From Burkholderiales bacterium (GTDB lineage: Bacteria > Pseudomonadota > Gammaproteobacteria > Burkholderiales > SG8-39): a stretch of DNA of 42,938 nt. How positions within the stretch are numbered: position 1 is the stretch's first letter; the number at the start of each line of letters is the position of its first letter. The notes below the pieces were generated by a model. The model saw only the letters and a program-made list of their open reading frames with translations. It searched no databases and was not told where the DNA came from. Of the stretch, positions 25,315 to 33,913 are shown piece by piece. A program made the translations under genes and the position numbers. Location of the stretch: positions 1,828 through 44,765 of the forward strand of contig JAHDYJ010000026.1 in NCBI GenBank assembly GCA_023383795.1. The letters are read 5' to 3'.

Positions 25315-25863
25315 ATGACCGACTCGCACGGGCTTGCGCCGCCGTCCGCATGGGTGATCCGCTGGGCGCCGCTCGTCGGGTCCGGCGCGCGCGTGCTCGA
25401 CGTAGCGTGCGGCGCGGGGCGCCATGCGCGGTACCTCGCGGCGCGCGGCTGCGCCGTCGTGGCGGTGGACCGCGACGCGGCGGCGCTCGAGGGACTCGCC
25501 GGAACCGCCGGGATCGCGCCCCTGCAGGCGGACCTCGAGCGCGATCCATGGCCGTTCGAGGCCGCGGCATTCGACGCCGTGGTGGTCACGAACTACCTGC
25601 ACCGCCCGCTCTTTCCGCACCTGCTCGCGGCGCTGAAACCCTCGGGCGTCCTGATCTACGAGACGTTCATGGCCGGCAACGCGCAGTTCGGCCGGCCCTC
25701 GAACCCGGACTTCCTGTTGCGCCCGGGTGAGCTCGCCGAGACCGTGGCCGGCCGCCTCTCGCTCGTCGCGTTCGAGCAGGGCGCCGTGCGGACGCCGAAA
25801 CCGGCTGCGATTCAGCGCCTTTGCGCTGCAACCCGTGATCCTGTAACAATTTTTTTGGACTGA
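25315..25863 (+). CDS. Small class I SAM-dependent methyltransferase
   Basis: A 182-residue protein with motif I VLDVACGAGRHARYLA, acidic loop VVAVDRD, and VVTNYLHRPLF and LKPSGVLIYETF following. It resembles the TehB/UbiE-like small methyltransferases. The substrate is unknown. ATG 25315 is preceded by a GGGAGCA site; an upstream in-frame start at 25279 adds 12 unconserved residues. The gene ends in an AT-rich stretch that is unusual for this DNA. It is followed by dapA after 66 bp. Confidence 0.87.
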   Translation: MTDSHGLAPPSAWVIRWAPLVGSGARVLDVACGAGRHARYLAARGCAVVAVDRDAAALEGLAGTAGIAPLQADLERDPWPFEAAAFDAVVVTNYLHRPLFPHLLAALKPSGVLIYETFMAGNAQFGRPSNPDFLLRPGELAETVAGRLSLVAFEQGAVRTPKPAAIQRLCAATRDPVTIFLD

Positions 25864-25891
25864 GCACCCCCCGGAGAGGCTGCAATAGCGG

Positions 25892-25897
25892 TAAAAT
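25892..25897 (+). promoter_or_regulatory. Possible -10 box before dapA
   Basis: TAAAAT at 25892-25897 lies 32 nt before the dapA ATG. No -35 with proper spacing is visible; the nearest TTGGAC at 25855 is too far away. Confidence 0.3.
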
Positions 25898-25929
25898 TCC
25901 ACGTTTTCAAGGGTCAGGGTCTGCCCCGC

Positions 25930-26844
25930 ATGCTCACCGGAAGCCTGGTCGCGATCGTCACGCCGATGCTGGACGACGGCCGCCTCGACATCGCGCGCTT
26001 CGAAGCGCTGATCGACTGGCACATCAACGAGGGCACCGACGGGATCGTCGTGGTCGGCACCACGGGCGAGTCGCCCACGGTGGACTTCGACGAACACAAG
26101 GAGCTCATCCACATCGCCGTCGGCCACGCCGCCGGGCGCATTCCCGTGGTGGCGGGCACCGGCGCCAACTCGACCGCGGAGGCGATCGAGCTCACCGAGT
26201 CGGCGAAGCGGGCGGGCGCCGCCGCGTGCCTCTCGGTCGTGCCGTACTACAACAAGCCGACCCAGGATGGGCTGTACCGCCATTTCCGCGCGATCGCCGA
26301 GGCGGTCGACATCCCGCTGATCCTGTACAACGTGCCGGGCCGCACGGTCGCCGATCTCGCGAACGACACCACCCTGCGGCTCGCCGAGCTCCCGAACGTC
26401 ATCGGCATCAAGGACGCCACGGCGAACATCGAGCGCGGCACCGATCTCATCAAGCGGGCCCCGCCCGGGTTCGCGGTCTACAGCGGCGAGGACTCGACCG
26501 CGCTCGCGCTGATCCTGCTCGGCGGGCAGGGCGTCATCTCGGTGACCGCGAACGTGGCGCCGCGCCTGATGCACGAGATGTGCGCCGCGGCGCTCGCCGG
26601 CGACGTGGCGCGCGCGCGCGAGTGCAACATGAAGCTCCTCGCCCTGCACAAGCGCCTGTTCGTCGAGGCGAACCCGATCCCGGTGAAGTGGGCGCTGCGC
26701 GAGATGGGGATGATCGAAGGCGGCATCCGCCTGCCGCTGACGCCGCTCGCGGCGCAGTACCACGAGGCGGTGCGGGAGGCGTTGCGTGAAGCCGGCATCA
26801 CGACAACTACAGCCGGTCTGAGGGTCGTGGAGGGAAGAGCGTGA
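25930..26844 (+). CDS. dapA: 4-hydroxy-tetrahydrodipicolinate synthase
   Basis: Condenses pyruvate with aspartate semialdehyde, the first committed step of lysine/diaminopimelate synthesis. It is 304 residues long. The Schiff-base lysine K161 (GIKDAT), Y133 and R138 (LYNVPGRT) and the TT pair of GTTGES match E. coli DapA numbering. The N-terminus [13 protein letters not shown] is the family start. The C-terminus is about 10 residues longer than in E. coli. The stop overlaps the bamC GTG by 4 bp; dapA-bamC is a conserved pair in proteobacteria. Confidence 0.98.
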   Translation: MLTGSLVAIVTPMLDDGRLDIARFEALIDWHINEGTDGIVVVGTTGESPTVDFDEHKELIHIAVGHAAGRIPVVAGTGANSTAEAIELTESAKRAGAAACLSVVPYYNKPTQDGLYRHFRAIAEAVDIPLILYNVPGRTVADLANDTTLRLAELPNVIGIKDATANIERGTDLIKRAPPGFAVYSGEDSTALALILLGGQGVISVTANVAPRLMHEMCAAALAGDVARARECNMKLLALHKRLFVEANPIPVKWALREMGMIEGGIRLPLTPLAAQYHEAVREALREAGITTTTAGLRVVEGRA

Positions 26845-27986
26845 TCAGGAAAATCTGGGTGGCCGCGGCGCTGGTCCCGGCGCTGCTCGCCGGATGCAGC
26901 TGGAACAGCCTGTTCGAAGGCAAGCAGATCGAGTACAAGTCGGCCGGCAAGCTGCCGCCGCTCGAGGTGCCGCCCGACCTGACGCGCCCGGGGCGCGACG
27001 ACCGCTACGCGGTGCCGGACGTGAGCCCGAGCAGCTCGACGACCTACTCGCAGTACAACCTCGAGCGGTCCGGCCAGACCACCCGGCCGTCCGACGTGCT
27101 GCCCACCGCGGAGGGCGTGCGCCTCGCGCGGGCCGGAAGCGAGCGCTGGCTGGTGGTCAAGGGCGACCCGGAGAAGCTCTGGCCGGTCGTGAAGGAGTTC
27201 TGGCAGGAGAACGGCTTCCTGATTCGGATCGAGATGCCCGAGGCGGGCGTGATGGAGACCGACTGGGCCGAGAACCGCGCCAAGATCCCCGACGACATCA
27301 TCCGCCGCACCGTGGGCAGAGTCATCGACGGGATGTACTCCACCGGCGAGCGCGACAAGTTCCGCACCCGCATGGAGCGAGGCGCCGAGCCGGGGACGGT
27401 CGAGATCTACATCACCCACCGCGGGGTGGTCGAGGAGCTCACCGGCTCGGGCGTCACCAAGGAGGTCGACAGCTCGAAGTGGATGCCGCGGCCGCCGGAT
27501 CCGGAGCTCGAGGCCGAGTTCCTGAGCCGCCTGATGGTGCGGCTGGGCGTCGAGCAGGACCGCGCGAAGGCCGTGATGGCGTCCGGCGCGTCGACCGCCG
27601 AGCGCGCGAAGATGGTGAAGACCGCTTCCGGGACGGCGACGCTCGAGCTGTACGAGCCGTTCGACCGCGCCTGGCGCCGGGTCGGCGTCGCGCTCGACCG
27701 GACCGGGTTCACGGTCGAGGACCGCGACCGCTCGAAGGGCCTGTACTACGTCCGCTACATCGATCCGGCGACCGACGGCGGCGCCAAGAGCGAGGGCTTT
27801 CTGTCGAAGCTCGCGTTCTGGCGCAGCGAGCCCAAGATGGACCTCTCCAAGCTGCCGCAGTACCAGGTGCTGATCACGGACGTCAAGGACACCAGCCGCG
27901 TGCAGGTGCTCGGCAAGGACGGGGCGCCCGACACCTCGGCCACATCGGGCAAGATCCTCAGCCTGCTCTACAACCAGCTGAAGTAG
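26841..27986 (+). CDS. bamC: Outer-membrane assembly lipoprotein BamC
   Basis: BAM-complex lipoprotein of 381 residues. The lipobox is LLAGC with acylated C19. After it comes the unstructured BamD-binding stretch (about 25-90, rich in PP, SSSTT and Q) and two helix-grip domains: [25 protein letters not shown] and [23 protein letters not shown]. The GTG start at 26841 is coupled to the dapA stop. The domain order is normal. Confidence 0.93.
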   Translation: MIRKIWVAAALVPALLAGCSWNSLFEGKQIEYKSAGKLPPLEVPPDLTRPGRDDRYAVPDVSPSSSTTYSQYNLERSGQTTRPSDVLPTAEGVRLARAGSERWLVVKGDPEKLWPVVKEFWQENGFLIRIEMPEAGVMETDWAENRAKIPDDIIRRTVGRVIDGMYSTGERDKFRTRMERGAEPGTVEIYITHRGVVEELTGSGVTKEVDSSKWMPRPPDPELEAEFLSRLMVRLGVEQDRAKAVMASGASTAERAKMVKTASGTATLELYEPFDRAWRRVGVALDRTGFTVEDRDRSKGLYYVRYIDPATDGGAKSEGFLSKLAFWRSEPKMDLSKLPQYQVLITDVKDTSRVQVLGKDGAPDTSATSGKILSLLYNQLK

Positions 27987-28014
27987 CGCGCGGGATCGAC
28001 GCGGGTCCGGCGCG

Positions 28015-28782
28015 TTGCGCTTCGCCTCGCTCGCGAGCGGCAGCAGCGGCAACGCGCTCGTCGTCGAAGCCGACGGCACGCGGCTGATGCTCGACTGCGG
28101 GCTCGGCCCGCGCGAAGTCGAGCGGCGCCTTGCGCGGCGCGCGCTCGCGCCGGCCGACCTCGCGGCGATCGTCCTCACCCACGAGCACGGCGACCACGCC
28201 GACGGCGCGCTCGCATTCGCGCGCCGCCACGGCCTGCAAGTCTGGATGACCTACGGCACGTGGCGGGCGATCGCGGCGGACGCCGTGCCGGCGGCCGACG
28301 TGAACATCATCGACAGCCACCGCGCCTTCGTCGTCGGGGCGCTCGAGGTGCATCCGTTCCCGGTGCCGCACGACGCGCGCGAGCCGGTGCAGTTTGTCTT
28401 CTCCGACGGAGCCCGCCGGCTCGGCGTGCTCACCGACACCGGCGCGTCCACGCCGCACATCGAGTCGATGCTGTCCGGGTGCCAGGCGCTGGTGCTGGAG
28501 TGCAATCACGACGCCGGACTGCTCGACCGCGGTCCGTATCCCGCGCGGCTGAAGGAGCGGATCCGCGGCGGCTACGGGCACCTCGCGAACGACGCCGCGG
28601 CGCGGCTGCTCGCCGCGCTCGACCGCCGCAGCCTGCAGCACGTCGTCGCCGCCCATCTCTCGCAGCAGAACAACACTGCGGAGCTCGCGCGAACGGCGCT
28701 CGCCGGCGCGCTCGGCTGCGGTGCCGAGTGGATCGGCGTTGCCGACCAGGAGGACGGTTTCGACTGGCGCGCGCTCGGCTGA
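28015..28782 (+). CDS. MBL-fold metallohydrolase
   Basis: A 255-residue metallo-beta-lactamase-fold hydrolase. The metal motif LTHEHGDHADG gives H56, H58, D60 and H61. Further ligands are likely at D147 in GVLTDTGAS and the later His residues in AAHLSQQNN. It belongs to the YycJ/WalJ-like group, some of which are implicated in nucleic-acid hydrolysis; the substrate is unknown. The start is a rare TTG at 28015, chosen because MRFASLASGSSGN is the conserved N-terminus and no ATG or GTG is suitable. It follows bamC after 28 bp, so it may be in the same operon. Confidence 0.87.
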   Translation: MRFASLASGSSGNALVVEADGTRLMLDCGLGPREVERRLARRALAPADLAAIVLTHEHGDHADGALAFARRHGLQVWMTYGTWRAIAADAVPAADVNIIDSHRAFVVGALEVHPFPVPHDAREPVQFVFSDGARRLGVLTDTGASTPHIESMLSGCQALVLECNHDAGLLDRGPYPARLKERIRGGYGHLANDAAARLLAALDRRSLQHVVAAHLSQQNNTAELARTALAGALGCGAEWIGVADQEDGFDWRALG

Positions 28783-28793
28783 CCGCCGCCAGG

Positions 28794-28821
28794 AAAAAGG
28801 GCCGGCCCACGGGCCGGCCCT
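28794..28821. terminator. Bidirectional hairpin terminator
   Basis: A 10-bp GC stem (28798-28807 paired with 28812-28821) with loop CACG. Read on the minus strand it is followed by five T residues (28798-28794), a good intrinsic terminator for the lipoprotein gene. The same hairpin can stop the MBL gene on the plus strand. Confidence 0.85.
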
Positions 28822-28842
28822 GCGTGCGATGGCAGCGGCGCG

Positions 28843-29214
28843 CTACTTCTTCATCGCGTCCTGCGCGCCCTGCGCCGCGCCGGTCGCGACCGCCTGCGCG
28901 GTGCCGCCTTCCTTGGCGCCTTCCGCCGCGCCCTTGACGGCGCCAGCGGCGACGTCCTTGGCCTGCTGCGTCATGGCCTCCTTGGCCTTCTCTTCCTCGG
29001 TCTTCGCGGCGTCGGCGGTGGCCTGCGCGGGCTGGCCGGCATCGGCCTTCTGCTCGTCGGGCTTCGCCGCATCTGCCTTCGGCGCCTCGGCCTTCGGCGC
29101 CTCGGCGGGTGCGGGAGCGGTGGTCGCGGGCGCCTGGACGGGCCTCGGCTCGTCCTTCCCGCAGCCTGCGAGCGCGAAGGCGAGCAGGGCGGCCGCAAGA
29201 ATCGTGTGCTTCAT
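28843..29214 (-). CDS. Small Ala/Lys-rich lipoprotein
   Basis: A 123-residue protein with a lipoprotein signal peptide (HTILAAALLAFALAGC, lipobox LAGC, C18). The mature part is low-complexity: PAPAEAPKAEAPKAD, then a Glu/Lys/Ala helix (about 65-100) and a Gly/Ala C-terminus. No domain is recognised; it may be a structural envelope lipoprotein. ATG 29214 is preceded by an AAGGAA-like site. Composition is unlike neighbouring enzymes but codon use is similar. It ends at the strong terminator. A 13-bp inverted repeat lies in the 5' region. Confidence 0.7.
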   Translation of the reverse strand: MKHTILAAALLAFALAGCGKDEPRPVQAPATTAPAPAEAPKAEAPKADAAKPDEQKADAGQPAQATADAAKTEEEKAKEAMTQQAKDVAAGAVKGAAEGAKEGGTAQAVATGAAQGAQDAMKK

Positions 29215-29241
29215 ACGGATCGGTTTCCTTGGATGATGGAG

Positions 29242-29310
29242 GGCGACGACGGCGAATACGGAACGCGGCCAATTGCGATGCGGCGCGCGCGCCCGGCCGC
29301 CGTCGTCGCC
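29242..29310. repeat. 13-bp perfect inverted repeat upstream of the lipoprotein gene
   Basis: The arms 29242-29254 and 29298-29310 are perfect reverse complements (GGCGACGACGGCG) separated by 43 nt. They flank the likely promoter/leader of the lipoprotein gene. Confidence 0.5.
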
Positions 29311-29366
29311 GGCCGAGCGACGCGGCGATCGTAGGCGATCCGGATCGGGATAGGCTGACCGGTGGC

Positions 29367-29876
29367 TTACAGGCCGAGCTGCGTCGCCGAGACGGCGGGC
29401 ACCGAGCTCTGCCAGATCTCGTCGAAGCGATCGCGGATCGCCTGACACTCCTTGAGATCGTGCGCCACGAACACGCCGCGCGGCTGCGCGGCCACCGGCC
29501 GCCGCACCATGTGCTCGGCGTCCACGAGCACGAAGCAGTCCTGCGCGCGTGCGGCGTCGTCCTCGGTGCGATGGACCGCGATGTTGGCGCTGAACTGCGT
29601 GAGCAGGCTCATCACGCGCGGCGCGCTCCGCGTGACGTAGTCGATGTCGTGCAGCGCGATGTACACGCGGTTCTCGCGGCCGGCGAGCATGAACTGGCGC
29701 ATGCGCTCGGCGCGCTCGGGGGCGTTCAGCCCGAGCTGCGCGAGGTCGGGGTCGAAGATGCGCAGCTCCATGCGCGCGCCGGCGAGCAGCTCGTCGAAGG
29801 CGGCGAGATACTCGGCGCGCGACGCGATGATCCGCCGCGCGGGCTGCGGCGACGGCGGTGCGGCCCTTTCGTCCAT
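29367..29876 (-). CDS. Hypothetical protein, PLD-like fragment
   Basis: A 169-residue soluble protein. It contains RAEYLAAFDELLAGARMELRIFDPDLAQLGL and FVLVDAEHMVRRPVAAQPRGVF, which suggests half of a phospholipase D-like fold as in the DUF7931 family. No HKD motif is present, so a phosphodiesterase activity is unlikely. The function is unknown. The ATG is at 29876; it follows the cupin-type oxygenase gene by 33 bp on the same strand. The spacer 29215-29366 to the lipoprotein gene holds the inverted repeat. Confidence 0.65.
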   Translation of the reverse strand: MDERAAPPSPQPARRIIASRAEYLAAFDELLAGARMELRIFDPDLAQLGLNAPERAERMRQFMLAGRENRVYIALHDIDYVTRSAPRVMSLLTQFSANIAVHRTEDDAARAQDCFVLVDAEHMVRRPVAAQPRGVFVAHDLKECQAIRDRFDEIWQSSVPAVSATQLGL

Positions 29877-29909
29877 GCGATCCTCCTTGCGGGCGCGCGA
29901 TCGCGAATC

Positions 29910-31034
29910 CTAGTCCGCGGCGCCCGGCAGCACGTAGCCGGAAAGGTACCACGCATGAAGCAGCGCGGCCGCCTCGCGGTGGACGCGCGACGCGGGCGCG
30001 AGCGCGCGCCGGTCCGCGAGGCGCCGCAGGAGGCCGGCCCCCGCGCCGGCCGTGGACTCCTCGCCGTTCACGTACAGCGTGCCGCCGCGGTAGAGCATGA
30101 TGGTCGCCGGCGCGAGGCGGACCCCGCGGCGCGCGATCGCGCGGCCGAACGCCGCGGCGGCGAGCGGGCGCGTCGGCCGCCTGAACGCGACTTGCGGCTT
30201 GGGCTCGCTCAGGTAGCGTCCGACGAAGCGCGCCTGTTCGGCGCGCGGGCCCGGCAGGCCGCGCAGCAGCCGCAGGCAGCGATCCATGACGTCGTCGCCG
30301 ATCCGCGCCGGGTGGCGCGTCGGCCGAATACCCGGGTCGCGGTAGCGTCCGCGTCGGGCGATGCGATCCTCGAGCGACTGCAGGTAGGCGACCGCGAGCT
30401 CCTGCGCGGACGGCGCCCGGAACCCGATCGAGTAGGTGAGGCAGGCATCGAGCGCCACGCCGTCGTGGCCCCAGCCGGGGGGCAGGTAGAGCATGTCGCC
30501 GGGTTCGAGGGTCCACTCCGCGGTGGGCGCGAAACGGGCGAGGATCTTGAGCGGCGCGCGCGGATCGAGGCCTACGTCGCCGGGCGGCGCGATCCGCCAG
30601 CGACGCCGGCCCGAGCCCTGCAGCAGAAAGACGTCGTACGAATCGGCGTGCGGTCCGACGCCGCCGCCTGGCGCGGCGTAGCTCACCATCACGTCGTCCA
30701 GGCGCGCGTACGGCAGGAAGGCGAAGCGCCGCAGCAGGCGGTCGACGGCCGGAACGAAGTGGTTCACGCCCTGCACGAGCAGCGTCCACCGACGCGGCGG
30801 CATGCGGCGCAGCGCCGCGCCGCTGAACGGGCCCTGCGCCAGGCGCCAGCGGCGGCCCTCGCGTTGCACGACGCGCGACTCGGCGGCGGGCGATGCCGCG
30901 ATGCGGAACAGATCGGCGACGGTGAACGGGTCGCGGAAGCCGCGAATCGCGCCGCGCACCAGCAGCGGGCGCCGCTGCCAGTGGCGACCGAGAAAACCGG
31001 CCGGGGTCAGTCCGCCGAGCAGCGTCCTGGGCAT
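29910..31034 (-). CDS. roxA: Cupin/JmjC ribosomal oxygenase (RoxA/YcfD-like)
   Basis: 2-oxoglutarate/Fe(II) dioxygenase of 374 residues. The metal triad is H129-x-D131 (GPHADSYDVF) and H190 (LPPGWGHDG). The N-terminus LLGGLTPAGFLGRHWQRRPLLVRGA is the JmjC dimer/cupin family start. The C-terminal winged-helix-like part (250-374) is as in YcfD. The E. coli homologue hydroxylates an arginine of ribosomal protein L16; the same target here is inferred. The ATG at 31034 is unusual: a perfect TATAAT lies 6 nt upstream, so the transcript may be leaderless. Confidence 0.85.
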   Translation of the reverse strand: MPRTLLGGLTPAGFLGRHWQRRPLLVRGAIRGFRDPFTVADLFRIAASPAAESRVVQREGRRWRLAQGPFSGAALRRMPPRRWTLLVQGVNHFVPAVDRLLRRFAFLPYARLDDVMVSYAAPGGGVGPHADSYDVFLLQGSGRRRWRIAPPGDVGLDPRAPLKILARFAPTAEWTLEPGDMLYLPPGWGHDGVALDACLTYSIGFRAPSAQELAVAYLQSLEDRIARRGRYRDPGIRPTRHPARIGDDVMDRCLRLLRGLPGPRAEQARFVGRYLSEPKPQVAFRRPTRPLAAAAFGRAIARRGVRLAPATIMLYRGGTLYVNGEESTAGAGAGLLRRLADRRALAPASRVHREAAALLHAWYLSGYVLPGAAD

Positions 31035-31040
31035 CGGGCG

Positions 31041-31046
31041 ATTATA
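31041..31046 (-). promoter_or_regulatory. TATAAT box placed for leaderless transcription
   Basis: On the minus strand a consensus TATAAT (31046-31041) sits 6 nt before ATG 31034, predicting a +1 at the A of the start codon. No TTGACA-like -35 is found. The plus-strand promoter of the peroxiredoxin gene lies 20-50 nt away, so the two are back to back. Confidence 0.45.
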
Positions 31047-31066
31047 TTTGCGCTTCGGCCCGCGCC

Positions 31067-31094
31067 TTTACGCACCGTCAAACTGGTTTAGAAT
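31067..31094 (+). promoter_or_regulatory. Promoter of the peroxiredoxin gene
   Basis: TTTACG (31067-31072, 4 of 6) and TAGAAT (31089-31094, 5 of 6) are 16 bp apart. Predicted start near 31101, giving a leader of about 21 nt before the ATG at 31122. Confidence 0.55.
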
Positions 31095-31121
31095 CGCCGC
31101 GACCCGCGCCTGCGACCACGC

Positions 31122-31592
31122 ATGCTGCAACCCGGACAACACGCGCCGCCGTTCTCCCTGCCGGATGCCGACATGGAGACGGTGAGCCTCGCGAAGTTCA
31201 AGGGACGCAAGAACGTCGTGCTTTACTTCTACGCCAAGGACGGCACGCCGGGGTGCACGCTGCAGGCGATCGAGTTCAGCGACCACGAGGAGCACTTCGC
31301 CGCGCACGACTGCGTGGTGGTCGGCGTCTCGTGCGACGACTGCATCACCCACGCCGAATTCCGCGACGAGAACGGCCTCTCGGTGACGCTGCTCGCCGAC
31401 GCCGAGGGCGAGGTATGCCGCAAGTACGGCGTGTGGCGCGAGCCCGAGGTGAACGGCCAGCGCCGCAGCTGCGTGGTGCGCTCCACGTTCGTGATCGACA
31501 AGAAGGGCGTGGTCCGGCACGCGCTCTACGGCGTGACTCCGCGCGGCCACGCGGCCGAGGTGCTCGAGCTCGTGCGCGGGCTCAAGGAATGA
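31122..31592 (+). CDS. Peroxiredoxin, BCP/PrxQ-like variant
   Basis: Thiol peroxidase of 156 residues. Peroxidatic Cys is C45 in GTPGCT, but the conserved proline 7 residues before it (P-x3-T-x2-C) is alanine (A38 in YAKDGTPGC), and the BCP resolving cysteine at position 50 is isoleucine. Extra cysteines C64, C71, C74, one near residue 97 and one near 116 could replace it. It reduces hydroperoxides in the cytoplasm; its reductant is unknown. ATG 31122 with promoter TTTACG-N16-TAGAAT. It overlaps the slyD-like gene by 4 bp. Confidence 0.88.
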   Translation: MLQPGQHAPPFSLPDADMETVSLAKFKGRKNVVLYFYAKDGTPGCTLQAIEFSDHEEHFAAHDCVVVGVSCDDCITHAEFRDENGLSVTLLADAEGEVCRKYGVWREPEVNGQRRSCVVRSTFVIDKKGVVRHALYGVTPRGHAAEVLELVRGLKE

Positions 31593-32089
31593 GGATCGGC
31601 AAGGACACGGTCGTCGCACTGGAAGTCGAGCTCTCGGACCTCTGGGGCAACGTCATCGAACGCTCCGACGCGCCGGTGCACTACCTGCACGGCGGGTACG
31701 GCGGGCTGCTCGAGGCGGTCGAGGCGGCGCTCGAGGGCAAGCACGCGGGGGACCGGCTGACCCTCGACCTCGAGCCCGAGGACGCGTTCGGCGACTACGA
31801 CGAGCGGCTGCTGCGCGTCGAGCCGCGCGAGCGGTTTCCGGCGGAGCTCGAGACCGGCATGCGGTTCGAGGGCATTCCGGGCGAGCCGGCGGAGTCGGAA
31901 TCCCCGATCATCTACACGGTCACCGACATCGCGGCGGGCAAGGTGGTGCTCGACGGCAACCACCCGTACGCCGGCGTGGCGATCCGGTTCCGGTGCACGG
32001 TGCGCGAAGTGCGCGCCGCCACGCCGGCCGAGATCGACCGTGGCGCGGCCGAGGATCCCGGCGCGCTGCGGATGAGCGTGCGCGGCTAG
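31589..32089 (+). CDS. slyD: SlyD-like FKBP peptidyl-prolyl isomerase
   Basis: A 166-residue FKBP-type prolyl isomerase and chaperone. The FKBP core begins VVALEVELSDLWGNVIE, with PVHYLHGGYGGLLEAVEAALEGKHAGD, and the inserted chaperone flap spans about 85-135 with the signature DGNHPYAG. The His/Cys-rich metal-binding tail of E. coli SlyD is absent. The ATG is coupled to the peroxiredoxin stop (ATGA), suggesting an envelope/oxidative stress pair. Confidence 0.9.
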   Translation: MRIGKDTVVALEVELSDLWGNVIERSDAPVHYLHGGYGGLLEAVEAALEGKHAGDRLTLDLEPEDAFGDYDERLLRVEPRERFPAELETGMRFEGIPGEPAESESPIIYTVTDIAAGKVVLDGNHPYAGVAIRFRCTVREVRAATPAEIDRGAAEDPGALRMSVRG

Positions 32090-32120
32090 GGCGGGTGCGT
32101 CAGGCCCTACGGCCTAGCCG
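32083..32120. terminator. Possible bidirectional hairpin between convergent genes
   Basis: CGGCTAGG (32083-32090) and CCTAGCCG (32113-32120) form an 8-bp stem that includes the stop codons of both convergent genes. No U-tract is seen, so this is weak evidence for termination. Confidence 0.35.
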
Positions 32121-33856
32121 GCAACGAGCCGCATCGCGTCGCCGTCGCGCACGAGCGCGAGGGACCGCGTGTGGTGCGCGGCGACGCTCGGTCGATGCGC
32201 GATGCTCACGATCGCGGCGGCGCCGAGCCGCGCCTGCAGCAGCTCGTAGAGCGCGCGCTCGGTGTCCTCGTCGAGCGCCGAGGTCGCCTCGTCGAGGAAC
32301 AGCCAGTCCGGCACGTGCAGCAGCGCGCGCGCCACGGCGAGGCGCTGCTGCTCGCCCACGCTCATCGCGAGCGACCAGTTCGCGGTCTCGTCGAGCCGGC
32401 CGGCGAAGTGCGCGAGCCGGCAGTCCCGCAGCGCGGCGCGGATCGCCTCGTCGCCGAACGCGCCCGCGTCGGCCGGATAGGCCACCGCGGCCCGCAGCGT
32501 CGCGATCGGGATGTACGGCCGCTGCGGCAGGAACAGCACCCGCGCGCCCTGCGGCACGCGCACCGCGCCGCGGCCGAACGGCCAGATGCCGGCGATCGCG
32601 CGGAAGAGCGTGCTCTTCCCGGCGCCCGACGGCCCGGTGACGAGCACGCGCTCCCCGGGCCGGATCGCGAAGGTTGCGCCGGTGACGATGGTGCGCCCGG
32701 CGGGCAGCGCGAGCTCGAGCGCGTCCGCTGCGATCTCGCCCGCCGGCTGCGGCACGACGCGGATCCCGGCCGCCGCGTCGGCGGCGAGCTTGGTCTCCTC
32801 GAGCGCCCGGTTGAACGTGAGCAGGCGGTCGACGCTCGCCTTCCACGCGGCGAGCTGCGCATAGCTGTCGACGAACCACGAGAGCGAGGCCTGCACCTGG
32901 CCGAACGCCGAGGCGATCTGCATCAGCTGGCCGAGCGAGATCGCGCCGGCGAAATAGCGCGGCGAGGCGACGATGAACGGAAAGATCACCGCGATCTGGT
33001 TGTAGCCGACCGTGAACGCGGTGAGCCGCTTGGTGTAGCGGATCAGCTCCCACCAGTTCGCGCGGATGCGCCCGAAGCGCTGGTGCAGCCCGCTCGCCTC
33101 CGGCCCCTCGCCGCGATAGAGCGCCACGCCCTCGGCGTTCTCGCGGATGCGCACCAGCGCGAAGCGGAAGTCGGCCTCGAGGCGCTCCTTGTCGAAGTTG
33201 AGCCCGATCAGGCGGCGGCCGACGTAGTGCGTGAGGACGCTGCCGACGAGGGCGTAGGCGAGCGCCGCCCAGAGCATGTAGCCGGGGATCGTGATCGTGC
33301 CGCCCGCCACCGCGAAAGTCAGGGACCCGGAGACGTTCCACAGGATGAACACGAACGAGGCGAGCGTCACACCCTCCGACAGCAGGCCGACGGCCAGCAT
33401 CAGCGTGCCGCTGGTGAAGAGCCGCAGGTCCTCGGCGATCCGCTGGTCCGGGTTGTCGGTGCCCCGGCTCTGCAGCTCCAGGCGGTAGTAGGTCTGGTCG
33501 CCGAGCCAGTCGCCGAGGTACTGGCGGGTCAGCCACTCGCGCCAGCGCATCTCCAGCGTCTGGCGCAGATAGAGGCGGTAGATCGACACGGCGATGAACA
33601 GCGCGGCGAGGAAGCCGAAGTAGAGCAGCAGGGCGAACGCGTCCTCGGCGTTCTTCTGCTCGAGCGCGTTGTAGAAATCGCGGTTCCACTCGTTGAACGC
33701 GACGAGCAGGTAGACGAGGGCGAGCGAGAGCCCGAGCACGGCCGCGAGCAGGCCGCGCGCGCGCCAGCGCTCCTCCGAGAACCAGTACGGCCGCGTGAGC
33801 CTCCAGACCCGTCCGAGGAAGCTTCCGGCGTGAATGAGCAGGCGCATTCTCAACAT
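32114..33856 (-). CDS. ABC transporter fused ATPase/permease, YddA type
   Basis: A 580-residue half-transporter of the ABC_membrane_2/ABCD-type family (YddA, SbmA-related). Residues 1-350 hold about six helices including ARGLLAAVLGLSLALVYLLVAFNEWNRDFYNALEQ. The C-terminal ATPase has Walker A GPSGAGKST, signature MSVGEQQR and Walker B LFLDEATSALD. It works as a dimer in the inner membrane. The substrate is unknown: relatives handle fatty acids, vitamin B12 or peptides. The ATG at 33856 is 57 bp after nnr in the same direction. Confidence 0.92.
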   Translation of the reverse strand: MLRMRLLIHAGSFLGRVWRLTRPYWFSEERWRARGLLAAVLGLSLALVYLLVAFNEWNRDFYNALEQKNAEDAFALLLYFGFLAALFIAVSIYRLYLRQTLEMRWREWLTRQYLGDWLGDQTYYRLELQSRGTDNPDQRIAEDLRLFTSGTLMLAVGLLSEGVTLASFVFILWNVSGSLTFAVAGGTITIPGYMLWAALAYALVGSVLTHYVGRRLIGLNFDKERLEADFRFALVRIRENAEGVALYRGEGPEASGLHQRFGRIRANWWELIRYTKRLTAFTVGYNQIAVIFPFIVASPRYFAGAISLGQLMQIASAFGQVQASLSWFVDSYAQLAAWKASVDRLLTFNRALEETKLAADAAAGIRVVPQPAGEIAADALELALPAGRTIVTGATFAIRPGERVLVTGPSGAGKSTLFRAIAGIWPFGRGAVRVPQGARVLFLPQRPYIPIATLRAAVAYPADAGAFGDEAIRAALRDCRLAHFAGRLDETANWSLAMSVGEQQRLAVARALLHVPDWLFLDEATSALDEDTERALYELLQARLGAAAIVSIAHRPSVAAHHTRSLALVRDGDAMRLVAG

Positions 33857-33913
33857 GCGGTTTCCTGGGGAGGACGGTGGTACGCGGCGTGGCCGCCGCC
33901 GGATGGCTCGCGC

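Noticed and set aside
25910..25929. GGGTCAGGGTCTGCCCC-like sequence before dapA as a REP-type element
   Set aside because: Too short and only one copy; the palindrome is not complete.
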